64,000 nucleotides of DNA, from assembly GCA_030844895.1 (NCBI GenBank), contig CM061234.1:10695173-10759172 (forward strand), written 5' to 3'. Source of the DNA: Ambrosia x helenae (taxonomy: Eukaryota > Streptophyta > Magnoliopsida > Asterales > Asteraceae). Below the pieces are notes generated by a model, which was not told the origin of the DNA, searched no databases, and was given only the letters and a program-made list of their open reading frames with translations. The first letter of the stretch is position 1. Every line of letters begins with the position of its first letter. The translations under genes and the position numbers were made by a program. Below, piece after piece: positions 10,833 through 21,280 of the stretch.

Positions 10833-13560
10833 GGCAGGTTTGGTTGGCGTGTGGTGTGGTGTGGTGTAGGAGAGAGCTGGGTGGAATGTTGGGGCGTTTG
10901 GTTGTGAACTTGGCCGATTATTTATCGTGGAGGGGATGTGTGGGCTGAAGGTGGTGGTGAGGGTGAGGTAGGATGGGGAACGTTTGGGTCGGGTGATATC
11001 AGGCTCGGCGATGGGCCTGGATTATTATGTGCAGTTTGGGGAGTTGAGGGGTTTGTGATGTGGGGCCAAATATGGAGTGAGAGGTTGTCGGTTAAGAAGT
11101 CGTATGAGGGTGACAGAGCGAGAGTGTTGGCAAAAGGAAAGGTAGTCTCATCGAACGCAACATGGCGTGAGATAATGAGTTGTCTGGTTTTCAGGTGAAG
11201 GCACTTATATCCTCGATGGTCAGGAGGATAGCCAAGGAAGAAACACAGGTGAGAGCGATGGTCGAGTTTAGGGATGGTGGTGGAAGGTGTGAGGGGGTAG
11301 CACAGGCAACCAAACGTCCTTAGGTGGTCGTAGGTGGGAGTTTGAAGGTATAAATGTTCGGTGGGGGGTTTTGTTTTTGGTTAGTTTGGTAGGTAAGATG
11401 TTGAGGAGGTAGGTAGCGGTTTCTTAGGCATGGTACTAGTAGGAGTTGGGAAGGGAGGCATGAGCTAGGGGAGTTCGGACCATGTTGTTAATAATACGAA
11501 TTTTCCAATCGCTTTTCCATTTTGAGGTGAAGTATGGGGCATGAAAGACTGTAAAAAATGTTGTTTGTGTTAAAGAAGGACTGGAATGATGTGTTAACGT
11601 ACTCGCGACCGTTATCACATTGAAAAGTTTTGATTGTACGTTCAAATTGTGTTATAATTTGTTTAGAAAATTAGGAGAATATGGTAAAGGTGTTTGATTT
11701 GTGGGTGAGTGGGTATGTCCAAACAAAGTTGGTGTGGTCATCTGAAAATAAAACATAGTATTTATGACCCCCTGAACTAAGGACTAGTGAAGTCCACAAA
11801 TCACTGCAAATAATGTCAAATGCTTGCTTGGTACAAGAAACAGAGGAAACAAAAGGTAAATGAGTACTTTTTCCATAAACACACGACTGGCATACATTAT
11901 TATTAAGTTTATTGAAAGAAATAGACCTATAACTTTTTAAAGACTTCAAAGAGGGTTGTCCCGTGTGCCCAAGACGTTGATGCCAGAGTGTTGAGAAAAT
12001 AGCAGCAAAAGTGGCTGGTGTATGGGAACCGGATCCAAGTACCTGGGGGTACGAATCACCGCTGTTGTTGCACTGAAGGAGAGGCCTCTTGGTCTTGTAG
12101 TCCTTCACAAGAAAACCAAATTTGTCAAATTCAATAGAAACAGAATTATCTCTAGTGAATCTACAAACAGAAATAAGGTTATTTAAAAGTTTAGGGGAGT
12201 GAAGGACGTTTTTAAAGACAAAGGGTGGAAATGGTTTGGGTAGGTATTTGGTGCCCGATTCTAAAACTGGAATGGTCTCACCATTTCCTACAATAATATG
12301 TTTAGACATGCAATTATTAAAAAAAGTATGGTAGTCACGTTGATCATGAGACATGGAAGTTGTTGCACTAGTGTCGAAGTGTTGAGTAGGGTCCGGTTGA
12401 TGCACGGACGTTGTGTAGAGTGCCTGTTCAATTTCGGTTGGAGTATAAACATGATGGGCTTGAGAGGGTTTCGGGCTGAGTAGTCCAGGCGCTGAAGAAG
12501 GATGGTTATTGAGCCTTGTGGGTGCAATGGAGTATGGGCATGGAGATGCGGCCCAAGGAGAATAGTTGTTGGAGTGGGACGGTTGCTGGTAGGAGGAGGC
12601 CCAAGATTGCATCATCTGGAAGAACTGTTGAGCTGAAAATGTCACCTGGTTAGGATATCGTCTCCGACTCGATGGTCCACAGCCGCGCCCTCGACCACGT
12701 GAGCGGCCTCGGCTGCCACCATGACCATAGGTCCGGTCATCGTAGCGCTGGTTATCGGTCGAAGATGACTTCCTAGAGGTGCCCGTGTTAAGTGCCCAGT
12801 CCGGGGTTTTGGGTTGGTGTAGTGTCTGTTCAGCTTTCCGAATCTCGATCTGAATGAGGCGAGATCTGGCCGTGTAAAAAGTGGGAAGCGGTTCAGTTTG
12901 CTGCAAAATCGCCGCGATACCTTCGTATTGATCATTCAAACCCAAAATCAACTGTAAGACAAGACGATCATTATCAACTGGTGTATCCATATTAGCTAAC
13001 TGTTTGGCGAGTGTTTTAAGTTCCTGACAATACGCGGACATGGAGGAGTAGCTATCCAGGTGTGTGTTGCTAAACTTGTGCATCAAGTAGATCGCGCAGG
13101 AGCTTTTATTATCCTGAAACAAGTTTTCAATAGCCACCCATGCATCGTGAGCGGTGGCGGTTTGCTGGATGATGGTCTGGAGAAGTTCGTTTGAGATAGA
13201 ACTTTAAATCCATTGGATTACTGCAGAGTCTAACTGATCCTAGTCGTGTAGAGGTTTTGTAGTGTCATCGCAAGTGGTGGTGGATGTGGAAGCGGGTCGT
13301 GGGAGAAGGTGATCATAGACGAGGAAGGCTTTGCAATGAATTTTAAATAGGGTAGACCAAGAAACATATTGGCCGGATTCGATTTCCAAGGTCATGAGGA
13401 TGTAGTTTTTGATGTTGGATACGGTGGTGGCTGGTGAAGTTTGGATTCAATGGTTATTTGAGGGGGAGGAGGTGTGGCTGCAGCGTCAGCAACAGGGAAG
13501 AATGAAGGGCAGTCGACGGCGGTAAGGAAGATGGAGAGGAGAAGGGGCAACGAGTAGAGT
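10833..13560 (-). pseudogene. Copia gag-protease-integrase polyprotein
   Basis: The longest open part (13137-11671, 488 codons) holds a UBN2/copia gag region, an Arg/Gly-rich linker without a clear CCHC knuckle, a protease region, the pre-integrase HHCC finger (WHQRLGH...CQSCVYGK) and the start of the integrase core (FDIICSDLW, FSDD). The gag frame extends upstream to about 13540 with in-frame stops. The protease active site reads DTSA where copia enzymes have DTGA or DSGA, so protease was probably inactive. A frameshift near 11671 is followed by FQCDNGREY and NNMVRTPLAHASLP, the second catalytic Asp region of integrase, then by more stops up to the inserted LTR. No intact product is possible. 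Confidence 0.85.
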
Positions 13561-13583
13561 TTAGAAGAAGGTGAGGTTCTGGT

Positions 13584-13595
13584 CTTGTGATACCA
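13584..13595 (-). other. Copia primer-binding site
   Basis: On the minus strand TGGTATCACAAG follows directly after the LTR end ...TTACA. It resembles the copia initiator-tRNA-Met primer site (TGGTATCAGAGC) with changes in the second half. Confidence 0.6.
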
Positions 13596-13757
13596 TGTAA
13601 GATTGGATCCTTGTACTTTATCATTGATATTATGTGTTTAAATAATACAAATCATATCCTCTATTTTAGGATAGTGAATAATGCATAATAAATCCATATT
13701 ACAATCAATGCCAAATATACATATATGATAAACATATATACCTTTTACACCAATAAA
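13596..13757 (-). repeat. Copia 5' LTR (probable)
   Basis: Sequence beginning TGTAAGATTGG on the plus strand, that is ending ...CCAATCTTACA next to the primer site on the minus strand. The outer limit near AATAAACA is a guess because the partner LTR is lost. Confidence 0.45.
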
Positions 13758-13765
13758 CATATGTG

Positions 13766-14217
13766 CAGTGGCGGACACGCAATATAGCCAGGTAGAGCTC
13801 AGGCTCGGCTCATTTGCACCCCTAGTTTTGAACGGGTAAAAATAAAAGAAAAGAATCAAGAGTGGGGAAAAAAGAAGTAGCAGAGAACTAGACCACTCAG
13901 TAATAGTTATCACTCTGATCAGATAGATGACAAAAGAAAATTGTATATTGTTAAAGAATGTTTTTCAACCACGAGGTCATCAATCTAAATGGAAAACTAT
14001 CATAATTGGTGGTGATGTGTTGACGTAAAATGGTTCGATAAATCATTGGTTAGAATATAGCACTAAACAAGAAAAAACATATTGCTTATGAAAGTATGGT
14101 TAAAAAAATTGAACATTATTTATTATCGTGTTTTTATTTTTGTTTCGTATACATTGCATGAAAGTAGAAAAATAATTTAAACGTTACCCCTGAAGTTTTA
14201 GTCTAAATCCGCCACTA
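13766..14217. mobile_element. Non-autonomous hAT element (452 bp)
   Basis: Ends are CAGTGGCGGAC and, inverted, TAGTGGCGGAT; the unit is flanked by a perfect 8-bp duplication CATATGTG (13758-13765 and 14218-14225). Both are hAT hallmarks. There is no transposase. A left-truncated copy lies at 35094-35467 with the same right flank, showing that hAT insertion preceded the segmental duplication. Confidence 0.85.
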
Positions 14218-14477
14218 CATATGTGTTTTGTTTGCTTTGAATAATTCAATTTGTTAACCGTGAACCTGATAATTCGCCAACGAGTTGAAGAGTAGAACCC
14301 TCATCTTTTTTTCTAATGTATAATTTGTCGTGACATTTAATTATAATGTTTAAGTAATTCTTTTATCTAAATTTTAAACTTATACCCCAATTATGAAATA
14401 AAAACTAAAATATATTATACGACGAATAAAATATATTAAAATTGTATTTGTACTCTTAATTATACTTTATTTGTTTA

Positions 14478-14870
14478 CTAGCTTATACCCCGGGAGCGTC
14501 CCGGGTTGAGCAATCTAAGTAAAGTGAATAAAATTAGAAGTATCTAAACTATAAAAAATGGCATCTATGTATCAACTTACATTAGATACTTTTAAAAAAA
14601 TATACTAAAAGATCCATTTCACCTTACAACATCAACACCTAAAACAGAATATTAAGATCCCAAGCACTTCAAGGGGACAAAGATTGTTTAGCACCAATAC
14701 ATTCAGTTAAAGGTCTTTAATTGCATACAATAAGATTTGAGCTATTTCAGAATATGGTAGAAAAGAAAACATAGCAATTACCTGTTGGAGAGCGTTCCGA
14801 GTTGAAATATCTAATATGACATAATAAAATATCTAATATGACAACATAATTAATGACTTGCCAGTATATG

Positions 14871-14903
<33 letters not shown>

Positions 14904-15366
14904 TTAAACAAATCTCTGCCATAAGTTATCATATTCTAATATAAATAAAAGGGTAATTGGGTCGGGTATCACCTAATCCCAAGCCCGACCCAAACCCACA
15001 AATTTTTTTTAAACTAATTCCAAACCTGACACAATACCTGTCGGGTTACAAAAAATAGTCGTTTTTTTTCTACGTTTTTTATATAGCATTATGGTACTCG
15101 TTGGAAAGATAATAAAACGCTCGTTAATTTGGTGTAATTTTTTTCTTTAAAAATCTCGTATATAAAAGATATTAACGTTTAAAAGTTATTGGAGGAAAGA
15201 TTAAAAATAAAAATCTAATTTTTTTTTAAATTTTAAATTATTATTTTCTTAAAATAAAGTCATTGCCATATAGGATGACACATGACACACTCAATAAAGA
15301 GAATACCCTCTTTAAATGACATGCCATTAAAATGACTTTGGTTTATTATATGTATAGATAGATAGA
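14478..15366 (-). mobile_element. Non-autonomous Helitron (889 bp)
   Basis: On the minus strand it starts TCTATCTATCTATACATA and ends with a GC hairpin (ACCCGGGACGCTCCCGGGGT) followed after five bases by CTAG, the Helitron 3' terminus. It sits between A and T. Segment A2 at about 35725 gives the empty site (TTTATTTA/TATGAG), so both ends are fixed to within a few bases. The interior is AT-rich with a TTA microsatellite (14873-14903) and no helicase gene. About 145 bp (15046-15190) are an inverted match to 16255-16413 in the next Helitron, so the two are relatives in opposite orientation. Confidence 0.85.
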
Positions 15367-15577
15367 TATGATATTTAAATTAATTTAGATATCAAAATTG
15401 ATAGTGGTAATTTCATGACCTAGCGAGAAAGAATGAGTTTTTGTGAAAAGTTTGTCGTCTAGTTAGTGGTTAGGCTTGAAGAAATACTTATTAGAAACAA
15501 ACAAGTAGTATTTTCAAGGAAAACTCATCCAAAACAATTCAATTATGAAGATTATGATAGTATAACTTCTTCTCCAT

Positions 15578-15894
15578 CTAAACACACAATCCGATCATTG
15601 GTGGTGGGCAGTAGTTAACACAATCATCAGGATCAACCTGACAAGGAGGTCGGCTATCATTTTCGGATACATTTTCAACACCGGTGACTCCTTTTTTAGC
15701 CGAATTTTCTAATCTCGCTTCTGACACTGCAATAACAAAATTAAGTATTTACAAAGACATTTTTATTCGTTTTGAAAACAAATAATATATATGATAAATC
15801 TTGATATAGCATGAGAGAAAAAGAGAGTGAGAATAACCCAAACACTGAACAATAATATGACAAGAAAAGCAACTTTAAACAAAGAAGTCTTCAT
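15578..15894 (-). pseudogene. Broken defensin-like peptide gene (A1 copy)
   Basis: Duplicate of the two-exon gene at 35939-36282. Exon 1 (from ATG at 15894) encodes the same hydrophobic signal peptide, and exon 2 (about 15578-15731) keeps four of six cysteines. Two lesions separate it from the other copy. One base is missing at the end of exon 1 (TTTGGGTT versus TTTGCGGTT), so normal splicing brings an early stop. About 23 bases are missing at the 3' end, so the frame stops after GLCV and the terminal C-x4-C-x-C part is gone. A rescue by a weaker donor a few bases earlier would restore the frame but not the lost cysteines. Confidence 0.75.
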
Positions 15895-16491
15895 ATCTTC
15901 TATTTGTTGCGTTGATATGGGTTTGTCTTGTGGATTCGATCAACAAAGATTTATGGTACTTTAGAAGGTTTCTGATATCTTTGCAATTAATGTCCCCTTT
16001 TCAAATATGAGTTGTAGTTTCAGATATCTTTTCAATTAATGTCCGTTTTTCAAATATGAGTTATCACGTATATGCTGACGTGGCGTGCAATGGAGGCCTC
16101 AACCTCCCATTTAGAGTGCCATGTGACATCATAATTGAAAGATTTTAGTGTTTTTGAACTATTTCCTTTTTTAATTAAAAAAAAGATAAACATAAAACCC
16201 TAAATTAAATTGAGTTATTTTAGGAAAAAAAATTTAAAAATAAATTTAAAATTTTTCTCTCATGTTTCCTCCCATAATTTTTAAATGTTTATATCTTTAA
16301 TATACGAGATTTTTTAAAGAAAAAAATTACACCAAATTAACGAGCGTTTTATTATCTTTCCAACGAGTACCATAGTCCTATATAAAAAACGGAGAAAAAT
16401 CGACTATTTTTTGTGGGGTTTCGTTCATACAGGAAAAAAACACACAAAGTGTTCATGTTATTCATTAATCATGTTTTTTCTTTTAAACCAG

Positions 16492-16552
16492 GTTCTTATC
16501 TACGATGTTGAAAATCAGCTCAATCGCCATGTTATCATTGGAATTTTACCAG
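16492..16552 (+). pseudogene. Captured exon fragment in Helitron
   Basis: A 61-bp open stretch bordered by TTTTAAACCAG and GTATAC, fitting splice acceptor and donor, encodes YDVENQLNRHVIIGILPG-like sequence. It has coding character but I cannot name the gene. The frame continues weakly to the Athila insertion at 16623. Gene-fragment capture is common in plant Helitrons. Confidence 0.4.
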
Positions 16553-16622
16553 GTATACTTCATCAAGAGAAGTTAGGAGAAAGAATCGCGCAACACTGCA
16601 ACACATGGTGTCACCTTATAGC

Positions 16623-17316
16623 TAATAGGTTGGTAAAAACTCGAGAATTAACAAAGCTAAATTGATTGATTAATGTATAAATGATTATGGAATAGCACTA
16701 CTTTGACATGTCTTATGATCTTTAGGTATTGACACAAAAAGGGTGAAAATCTGGAGTTTTTGGAACATCTCGGGAGCACAAGGAGTGATAAATCGAACAA
16801 GAAAAGCTGAAATGGGTGTCCGGGACAAATTGGCGTCGCCTACAGCAGTTTTGGCGTCGCCTACAGCACTCGCGTAGGAGAAGGGGACCAAAATGTCGTA
16901 GGACAGAGCAAGATCTTGTAGCCAAAACAGACATGGCGTCGCCTATGCCACTTTTGACGTAGGCTACGGGACTCGCGTAGGCGATGCCAAAAGTGGCGTA
17001 GCCTACAGCACCTGCAGTCAAACTTGGGTTTAATGTTTTTAATGTGTATCAAAACGGAAGTTTTGATTTCTTTGGCTTTAAAACACCTTGAAGGCTCATA
17101 ATTTGGCATCTCTATCATAACCATTCCATCCTATCAAATCCATATCATTCCATATCATTGAAGAACACCAAATCATCCTATTATTCAAGCCTTTGAAGAT
17201 TCAAGACCCAACTTTTGAAGAATCAAGCTCCATGGCCATGAGTGGCTAGTCTCTTTGTATCACGCCTAGGAAGTAAACAATTGAAGCTCTAGGGTTTAAA
17301 CATTTGGGTATTACTT
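16623..17316 (+). repeat. Athila 5' LTR, truncated
   Basis: It matches the first 690 bp of the 3' LTR (22978 onward) nearly perfectly. The first bases are TAATAGG instead of TGATAGG. Homology ends at GGGTATT, after which integrase sequence begins. The 68-, 87- and 99-residue open frames repeated in both LTRs are translations of the repeat words and not genes. Confidence 0.9.
16832..17006 (+). promoter_or_regulatory. GGCGTCGCCTAC word cassettes in Athila LTR
   Basis: Copies of the 12-bp word or its inverse stand at 16832-16843, 16853-16864, 16935-16946 (last base changed), 16974-16987 (inverse) and 16995-17006, in two clusters in the first 400 bp of the LTR. The 3' LTR repeats the pattern at about 23187-23361. 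They could be enhancer or protein-binding sites; this is inferred from repetition and place. Confidence 0.45.
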
Positions 17317-17317
17317 T

Positions 17318-18387
17318 CACAAGGTTTTGTCGAGTGGGTTGTATTGGCCAACAATTTTTAGAGATTCGTTTGAGTATGCAAAAAATTGCCTACATTGCCA
17401 ACAATTAGGAAGCATCTCAAAGCGTGACGAAATGCCAATGCAACCCATTCTTGTTGTTGATGTTTTTGATGTGTGGGGAATCGATTTCATGGGACCATTT
17501 CCCAACTCCTTTGGTAACTTATATATTTTGGTGGCAGTAGATTATGTTTCAAAGTGGGTCGAAGCTATTGCCACCAAAACCAATGACCACACTGTTGTTT
17601 GCAATTTTATACAAACACATATTTTTTCAAGGTTTGGGATACCCCGGACAATCATAAGTGATGGGGGATCCCACTTTAAAAACGGAAATTTGGAAAATTG
17701 CTTAAACGGTATGGTGTTGACCATAGGATTGCCACCCCATATCATCCACAAACTAGTGGACAAGTTGAGGTTTCCAATAGGCAAATCAAAGAAATTTTGC
17801 AAAAGACGGTTCGTGCGGACCGAAAGGATTGGTCAACAAAATTAGACAATGCTTTGTGGGCTTACCGCACGGCCTACAAAACACCTATTGGAACAACTCC
17901 TTATCGACTAGTATTTGGTAGAGACTGTCATCTCCCGGTTGAATTAGTTCACCGGGCATTTTGGGCTATAAAAAAGGTTAATTTGAGTTACGATGATGCA
18001 GGTCGAGAAAGGAAACTCAAGTTGTGTGAGTTGGAAGAGTTACGGGACGAGGCTTATGAGATCGCGTCAAAATACAAGGACCAAATGAAACGGGCGCATG
18101 ATGCAAAAATTTGTAAGAAAGAGTTTGAAGTGGGTCAAAAAGTTTGGCTCTACAATTCTAAGTTGAAGCTCTTCCCGGGGAAACTCAAAAGCAAGTGGAA
18201 TGGTCCGTACATAATCACACGGGTTGGAAAGCTTGGAGAGGTGGAAATAGAGGACCCGAAAGATGGGTCAAAGCAAACCGTGAATGGACACCGTCTAAAA
18301 CCATACATCGAACATCTCACTGAACACGGTAACATTGTGGAGTTGGTAAGCTTTTTAGAAGGCTTACCAACCTACGAAATCAATTAA
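17318..18387 (+). pseudogene. Athila integrase (C-terminal two thirds)
   Basis: Integrase inserts the cDNA into the genome. The finger end (CLHCQQLG), the first catalytic Asp (GIDFMGPF), the second (ISDGGSHF) and the Glu (SGQVEVSNRQIKE) of the DDE core are all visible, followed by the C-terminal domain (WNGPYIITRVGKLGEVEIED) and a stop at 18385-18387. A one-base frameshift near 17685 lies between the second Asp and the Glu, so the frame is 17327-17690 then 17698-18387. The N-terminus is lost in the fusion to the LTR. Confidence 0.9.
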
Positions 18388-19122
18388 AATTGCAAGTGTT
18401 AGCTCTCATCCCAGGTACGTACTCTAATTACTAGTATTAGGGACAATACTATTTTTTTTTCGGGAGGTGGAGAGCTTTGTGTAAATTGTATAAAGATTTT
18501 GTAGGTTAAAAAAAAAAAGAAAAAAACCTTCATGTTTAAAAAAGGGTCTGGAATGTCGTCAAGATAATGGAATAAAAATTGTTGACATGGATTTTCGTCA
18601 TTTTTTCGTGTTTTCTCCAGAGTTAAAAAAAAAAAAAAAAAAAAAACTGGAACCGCCGTAGCCGACGCCGGACAGCAGGGATCTATGCCAATGATCGCTG
18701 GCCTACAAGGATAAATGGTCAGTTGCCTACGGGACTGCTGTAGCCGACGCCGGAACTGCTGTAGCCGACGCCGCTGCAGAATTTTTTTTTTCTTTTTTTT
18801 TCGTGTTTGACCGAACCAAAAACCAATACTCAGGTTTGACCAAGTTAAATCCAACTACCATCCTTCCATTCACCTCTAAACCTATCTTCTTCCTCCTCTT
18901 TACAACACCCACATAAGCCCTAACCATCTTCCCACCATAACTTCTTCATTCCTACACCAAATAAAACAATTCTTGGCCCTAAATCGATTAATTTTTCAAG
19001 GAGAACAAAACCCCCAACTTGTTTTTCACGAATCCGAAAATACCAAGGGTGTTAAAATCGTGGTTTTTGTTTTTTTTTTTAAGAATTATTGTGCTTTTCT
19101 TCCTATTTGGCTTTAGATCATC
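18388..19122 (+). other. Leader between integrase and third ORF
   Basis: No coding sequence. It contains A-runs (18629-18646), a GC-rich word cassette (18658-18772) and a pyrimidine-rich stretch (18860-19020) that reads like a plant 5' untranslated leader before the ATG at 19123. It may hold a promoter for a separate transcript of the third ORF. Confidence 0.45.
18658..18772 (+). promoter_or_regulatory. GTAGCCGACGCC word cassette before third ORF
   Basis: The word stands at 18658-18669, 18740-18751 and 18761-18772. Its inverse, GGCGTCGGCTAC, differs by one base from the LTR word GGCGTCGCCTAC of the same element. CTACGGGACT also occurs in both places. The sharing suggests the same regulator acts on the LTR and on this region. 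Confidence 0.45.
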
Positions 19123-21280
19123 ATGAAGGTATGTGTTTCTTGAACACTTTGGTAATTTTCATACATTGATTATAATATGCATGCTATGTGTTCTTACATA
19201 TTATAACTAATGATTGTTTGAAGAATGTGATGATAGATTATGAATGTTTGGAAGATTATGTTGAGATTGAACTAAAAAAAAAAAAAAAAGTGATTCAATC
19301 ACATTAAAGCACAAGTGTGGGGAAGGGGTATTAAGACGAAATCACATAAGCCATTGGATTCTAGTGGTTGGTACAAGTTCGATTCTTGGTGAACCATTTA
19401 GAAAATGATAATGGCCATGTTTTTGGACAAAAGACAATATTAGGTACAAGTTAGACTTTTGATAAGGTTATGTACTAATATTGATTTATGTTTGGTTGTA
19501 GAACATTTTCAAAGGGAAATCCTCAAAGGAAAAAGATCAAGGGGAGGCATCATCAAATCCTAAGCGAAGGAAAGGTGCCCGTATGTCATTACGGGATGAA
19601 TCATCCGATGATGAATTTCAAGGGGATGAAGTGCAAAGAGGACTGGATCGCGCGGCTCATCAAGCGGCTCGACAACCTATGCAAATAGACCCTCCTGAAT
19701 GGACTCAAACATCTAAACGATTGAGTTCATGGGAAGAACACCTTCAACCGGCATTATGGTTTCAAAAGATGGCTAAACTACAGAATGGGATAGAAGGTGT
19801 ATTGGTCTATGAGCGACTTTATGATGTTGAAGAATTAAGGTTAATTGGGATTACTCAAAAGTTCGAAAGACTTGGATGGGAGGCATGTTTGAATTTTTGC
19901 AAAAAGAAGAGCAACAAGGTTTACTTGAGGGCAATCGAGCAGTGGATGTCTACACTCCACATGGAAAGGGGTGATAACCCACCACACACCACTCAATTAA
20001 TAGGCCTAGTTGGAAAGAAGAAAATGATAATGTCATTTGAGACCATGAGGCGGATTGCTAACTTCGATTCTCGACCACCACAAGAGTACACCTATCCAAC
20101 TGAAGATCAATTTTGGAGTGCAAAAGAACTTCGTGCAGATCCAGATGATATGATTTCAAACACCATCATGCGTCAACGAGGAAACCAATTCTATAGAGAG
20201 GATATGGAATGTGAAGTATGGTTTCTACATAATATCTCCTTAGAAAATGTGGTGGCTAGATTTGGGGATAGAGGAAGAGTGAGAATGTGGGATTTGCGGG
20301 TGATTCATGCTTTACTATTTGGGGCACCTCGTTTGTCTTTTAGGCATATTGCAATGATGAATGTGTGGGACAGTAGGGAAAGTCAACAAAAAAAGATGAT
20401 TCCTCATGTACGCTTGCTCTCTTATATGATGGTGGAACAAGGGGTTCTTCCAAAGAATGCTCATTTTCTTGAAGTTGATATTGTGCACATGCAGTGGAGT
20501 GACTATACCTTAGCCAAGTTTAAATATGAAAAATCAGGAAATTACCACGTGTTGCATGATGAGAAAAACAAGACCATCTTGAGAGTGTTGGATGAAAGTG
20601 TGCAAGAGGAAGAGTATGAAGGAGAAGATTCGGATGAAGAAGAGGATAGGCGGAATGAGGTCAGAAACGAGCCCGTGATCAGGCCAGTGAGAATGGCCAC
20701 GCATGACGAACTAGAGGTGATTGCAGCAATCAACAGGGAAAGACCACCAGCATACAGGACGTGGTCTTCATTTAGACAGCTTCATTGGGATAGGGGGTCA
20801 AGGAATATGGAGTTGTCAAGACAAAGGGAAGTCGCTGCAGAGAGAAGAGAACAGGAGAGGATAGTTCGGGAACAACAGAGGGAAGCTGCAAGAAAAGAAA
20901 GGGAAGACAAACACTGGTGGGCGGTGAATTATGCAAGGGAAATGGACACAGTTAATAGGTTTTTGGAAGCAGAGCAAATCCGTCATCATCAGGATTTAGT
21001 GGCGGGACGTCCATATACCCCTATTGTACCGCATGTTGATTACTCTACCATTCGAAATGAACCACAAGAAGTAATTGACCAAGTCCGATGGCCCCAGGGA
21101 ATATCTTCCAGTTACCTTCCCACTCCAGCTCCTCAACCACCTGGTGAGGGTTCATCATCATCATCTGCCGATCCATTCAGTGATTATCATGGCTGGATGG
21201 ATGCTATCTTTGGAACATCAAGCAGTCCCCATCCTCCACGGGTCCTAATGACCCCTACTACCGGTAGGGGAGAGGTATGA
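19123..21280 (+). CDS. Athila third ORF (spliced, env-position protein)
   Basis: A frame of 565 codons starts at the ATG at 19583, but the reading frame is open back to 19502, where a good acceptor (TTGGTTGTAG) lies. Upstream, ATGAAG at 19123-19128 is followed by a donor GTATGTG; splicing out 19129-19501 joins both in frame and gives 594 residues. The added N-terminus contains a basic PKRRKGAR that could be a nuclear signal. The middle resembles the putative plant transposon domain found in this position in Athila elements; residues about 340-370 are strongly acidic, and 430-480 is a charged helix rich in Arg, Glu and Gln. No signal peptide or membrane segment is visible, so an envelope role is not supported. 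The frame is intact although the rest of the element is dead. Confidence 0.75.

Larger units (their letters stand above)
7398..13757 (-). mobile_element. Ty1/copia retrotransposon, 3'-truncated and interrupted
   Basis: Reading on the minus strand the order is LTR (13596-13757), primer-binding site (13584-13595), gag, protease, integrase (13560-10833) and the first part of reverse transcriptase (8020-7398). The element stops before the catalytic YVDD box of reverse transcriptase; RNase H, polypurine tract and 3' LTR are missing. A solo LTR of another family (8026-10827) is inserted between integrase and reverse transcriptase. The coding part holds several frameshifts and stops, so the element is dead. 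Confidence 0.85.
13802..16063 (+). repeat. Segment A, copy 1 (A1), left part
   Basis: From CTCGGCTCATTTGCACCCC onward this matches 35094-36450 almost base for base, apart from the Helitron at 14478-15366, which the other copy lacks. The match resumes at 24745-25170 after the second Helitron. It includes the defensin-like pseudogene. Confidence 0.9.

Noticed and set aside
10938..11198. Gly/Trp-rich plus-strand frame
   Set aside because: Lies opposite the copia integrase-to-reverse-transcriptase linker, which has recognisable remnants on the minus strand.
16685..17124. Overlapping minus-strand frames repeated at 23040-23479
   Set aside because: They are identical in both Athila LTRs and arise from the GC-rich word cassettes; no coding signal outside the repeat.
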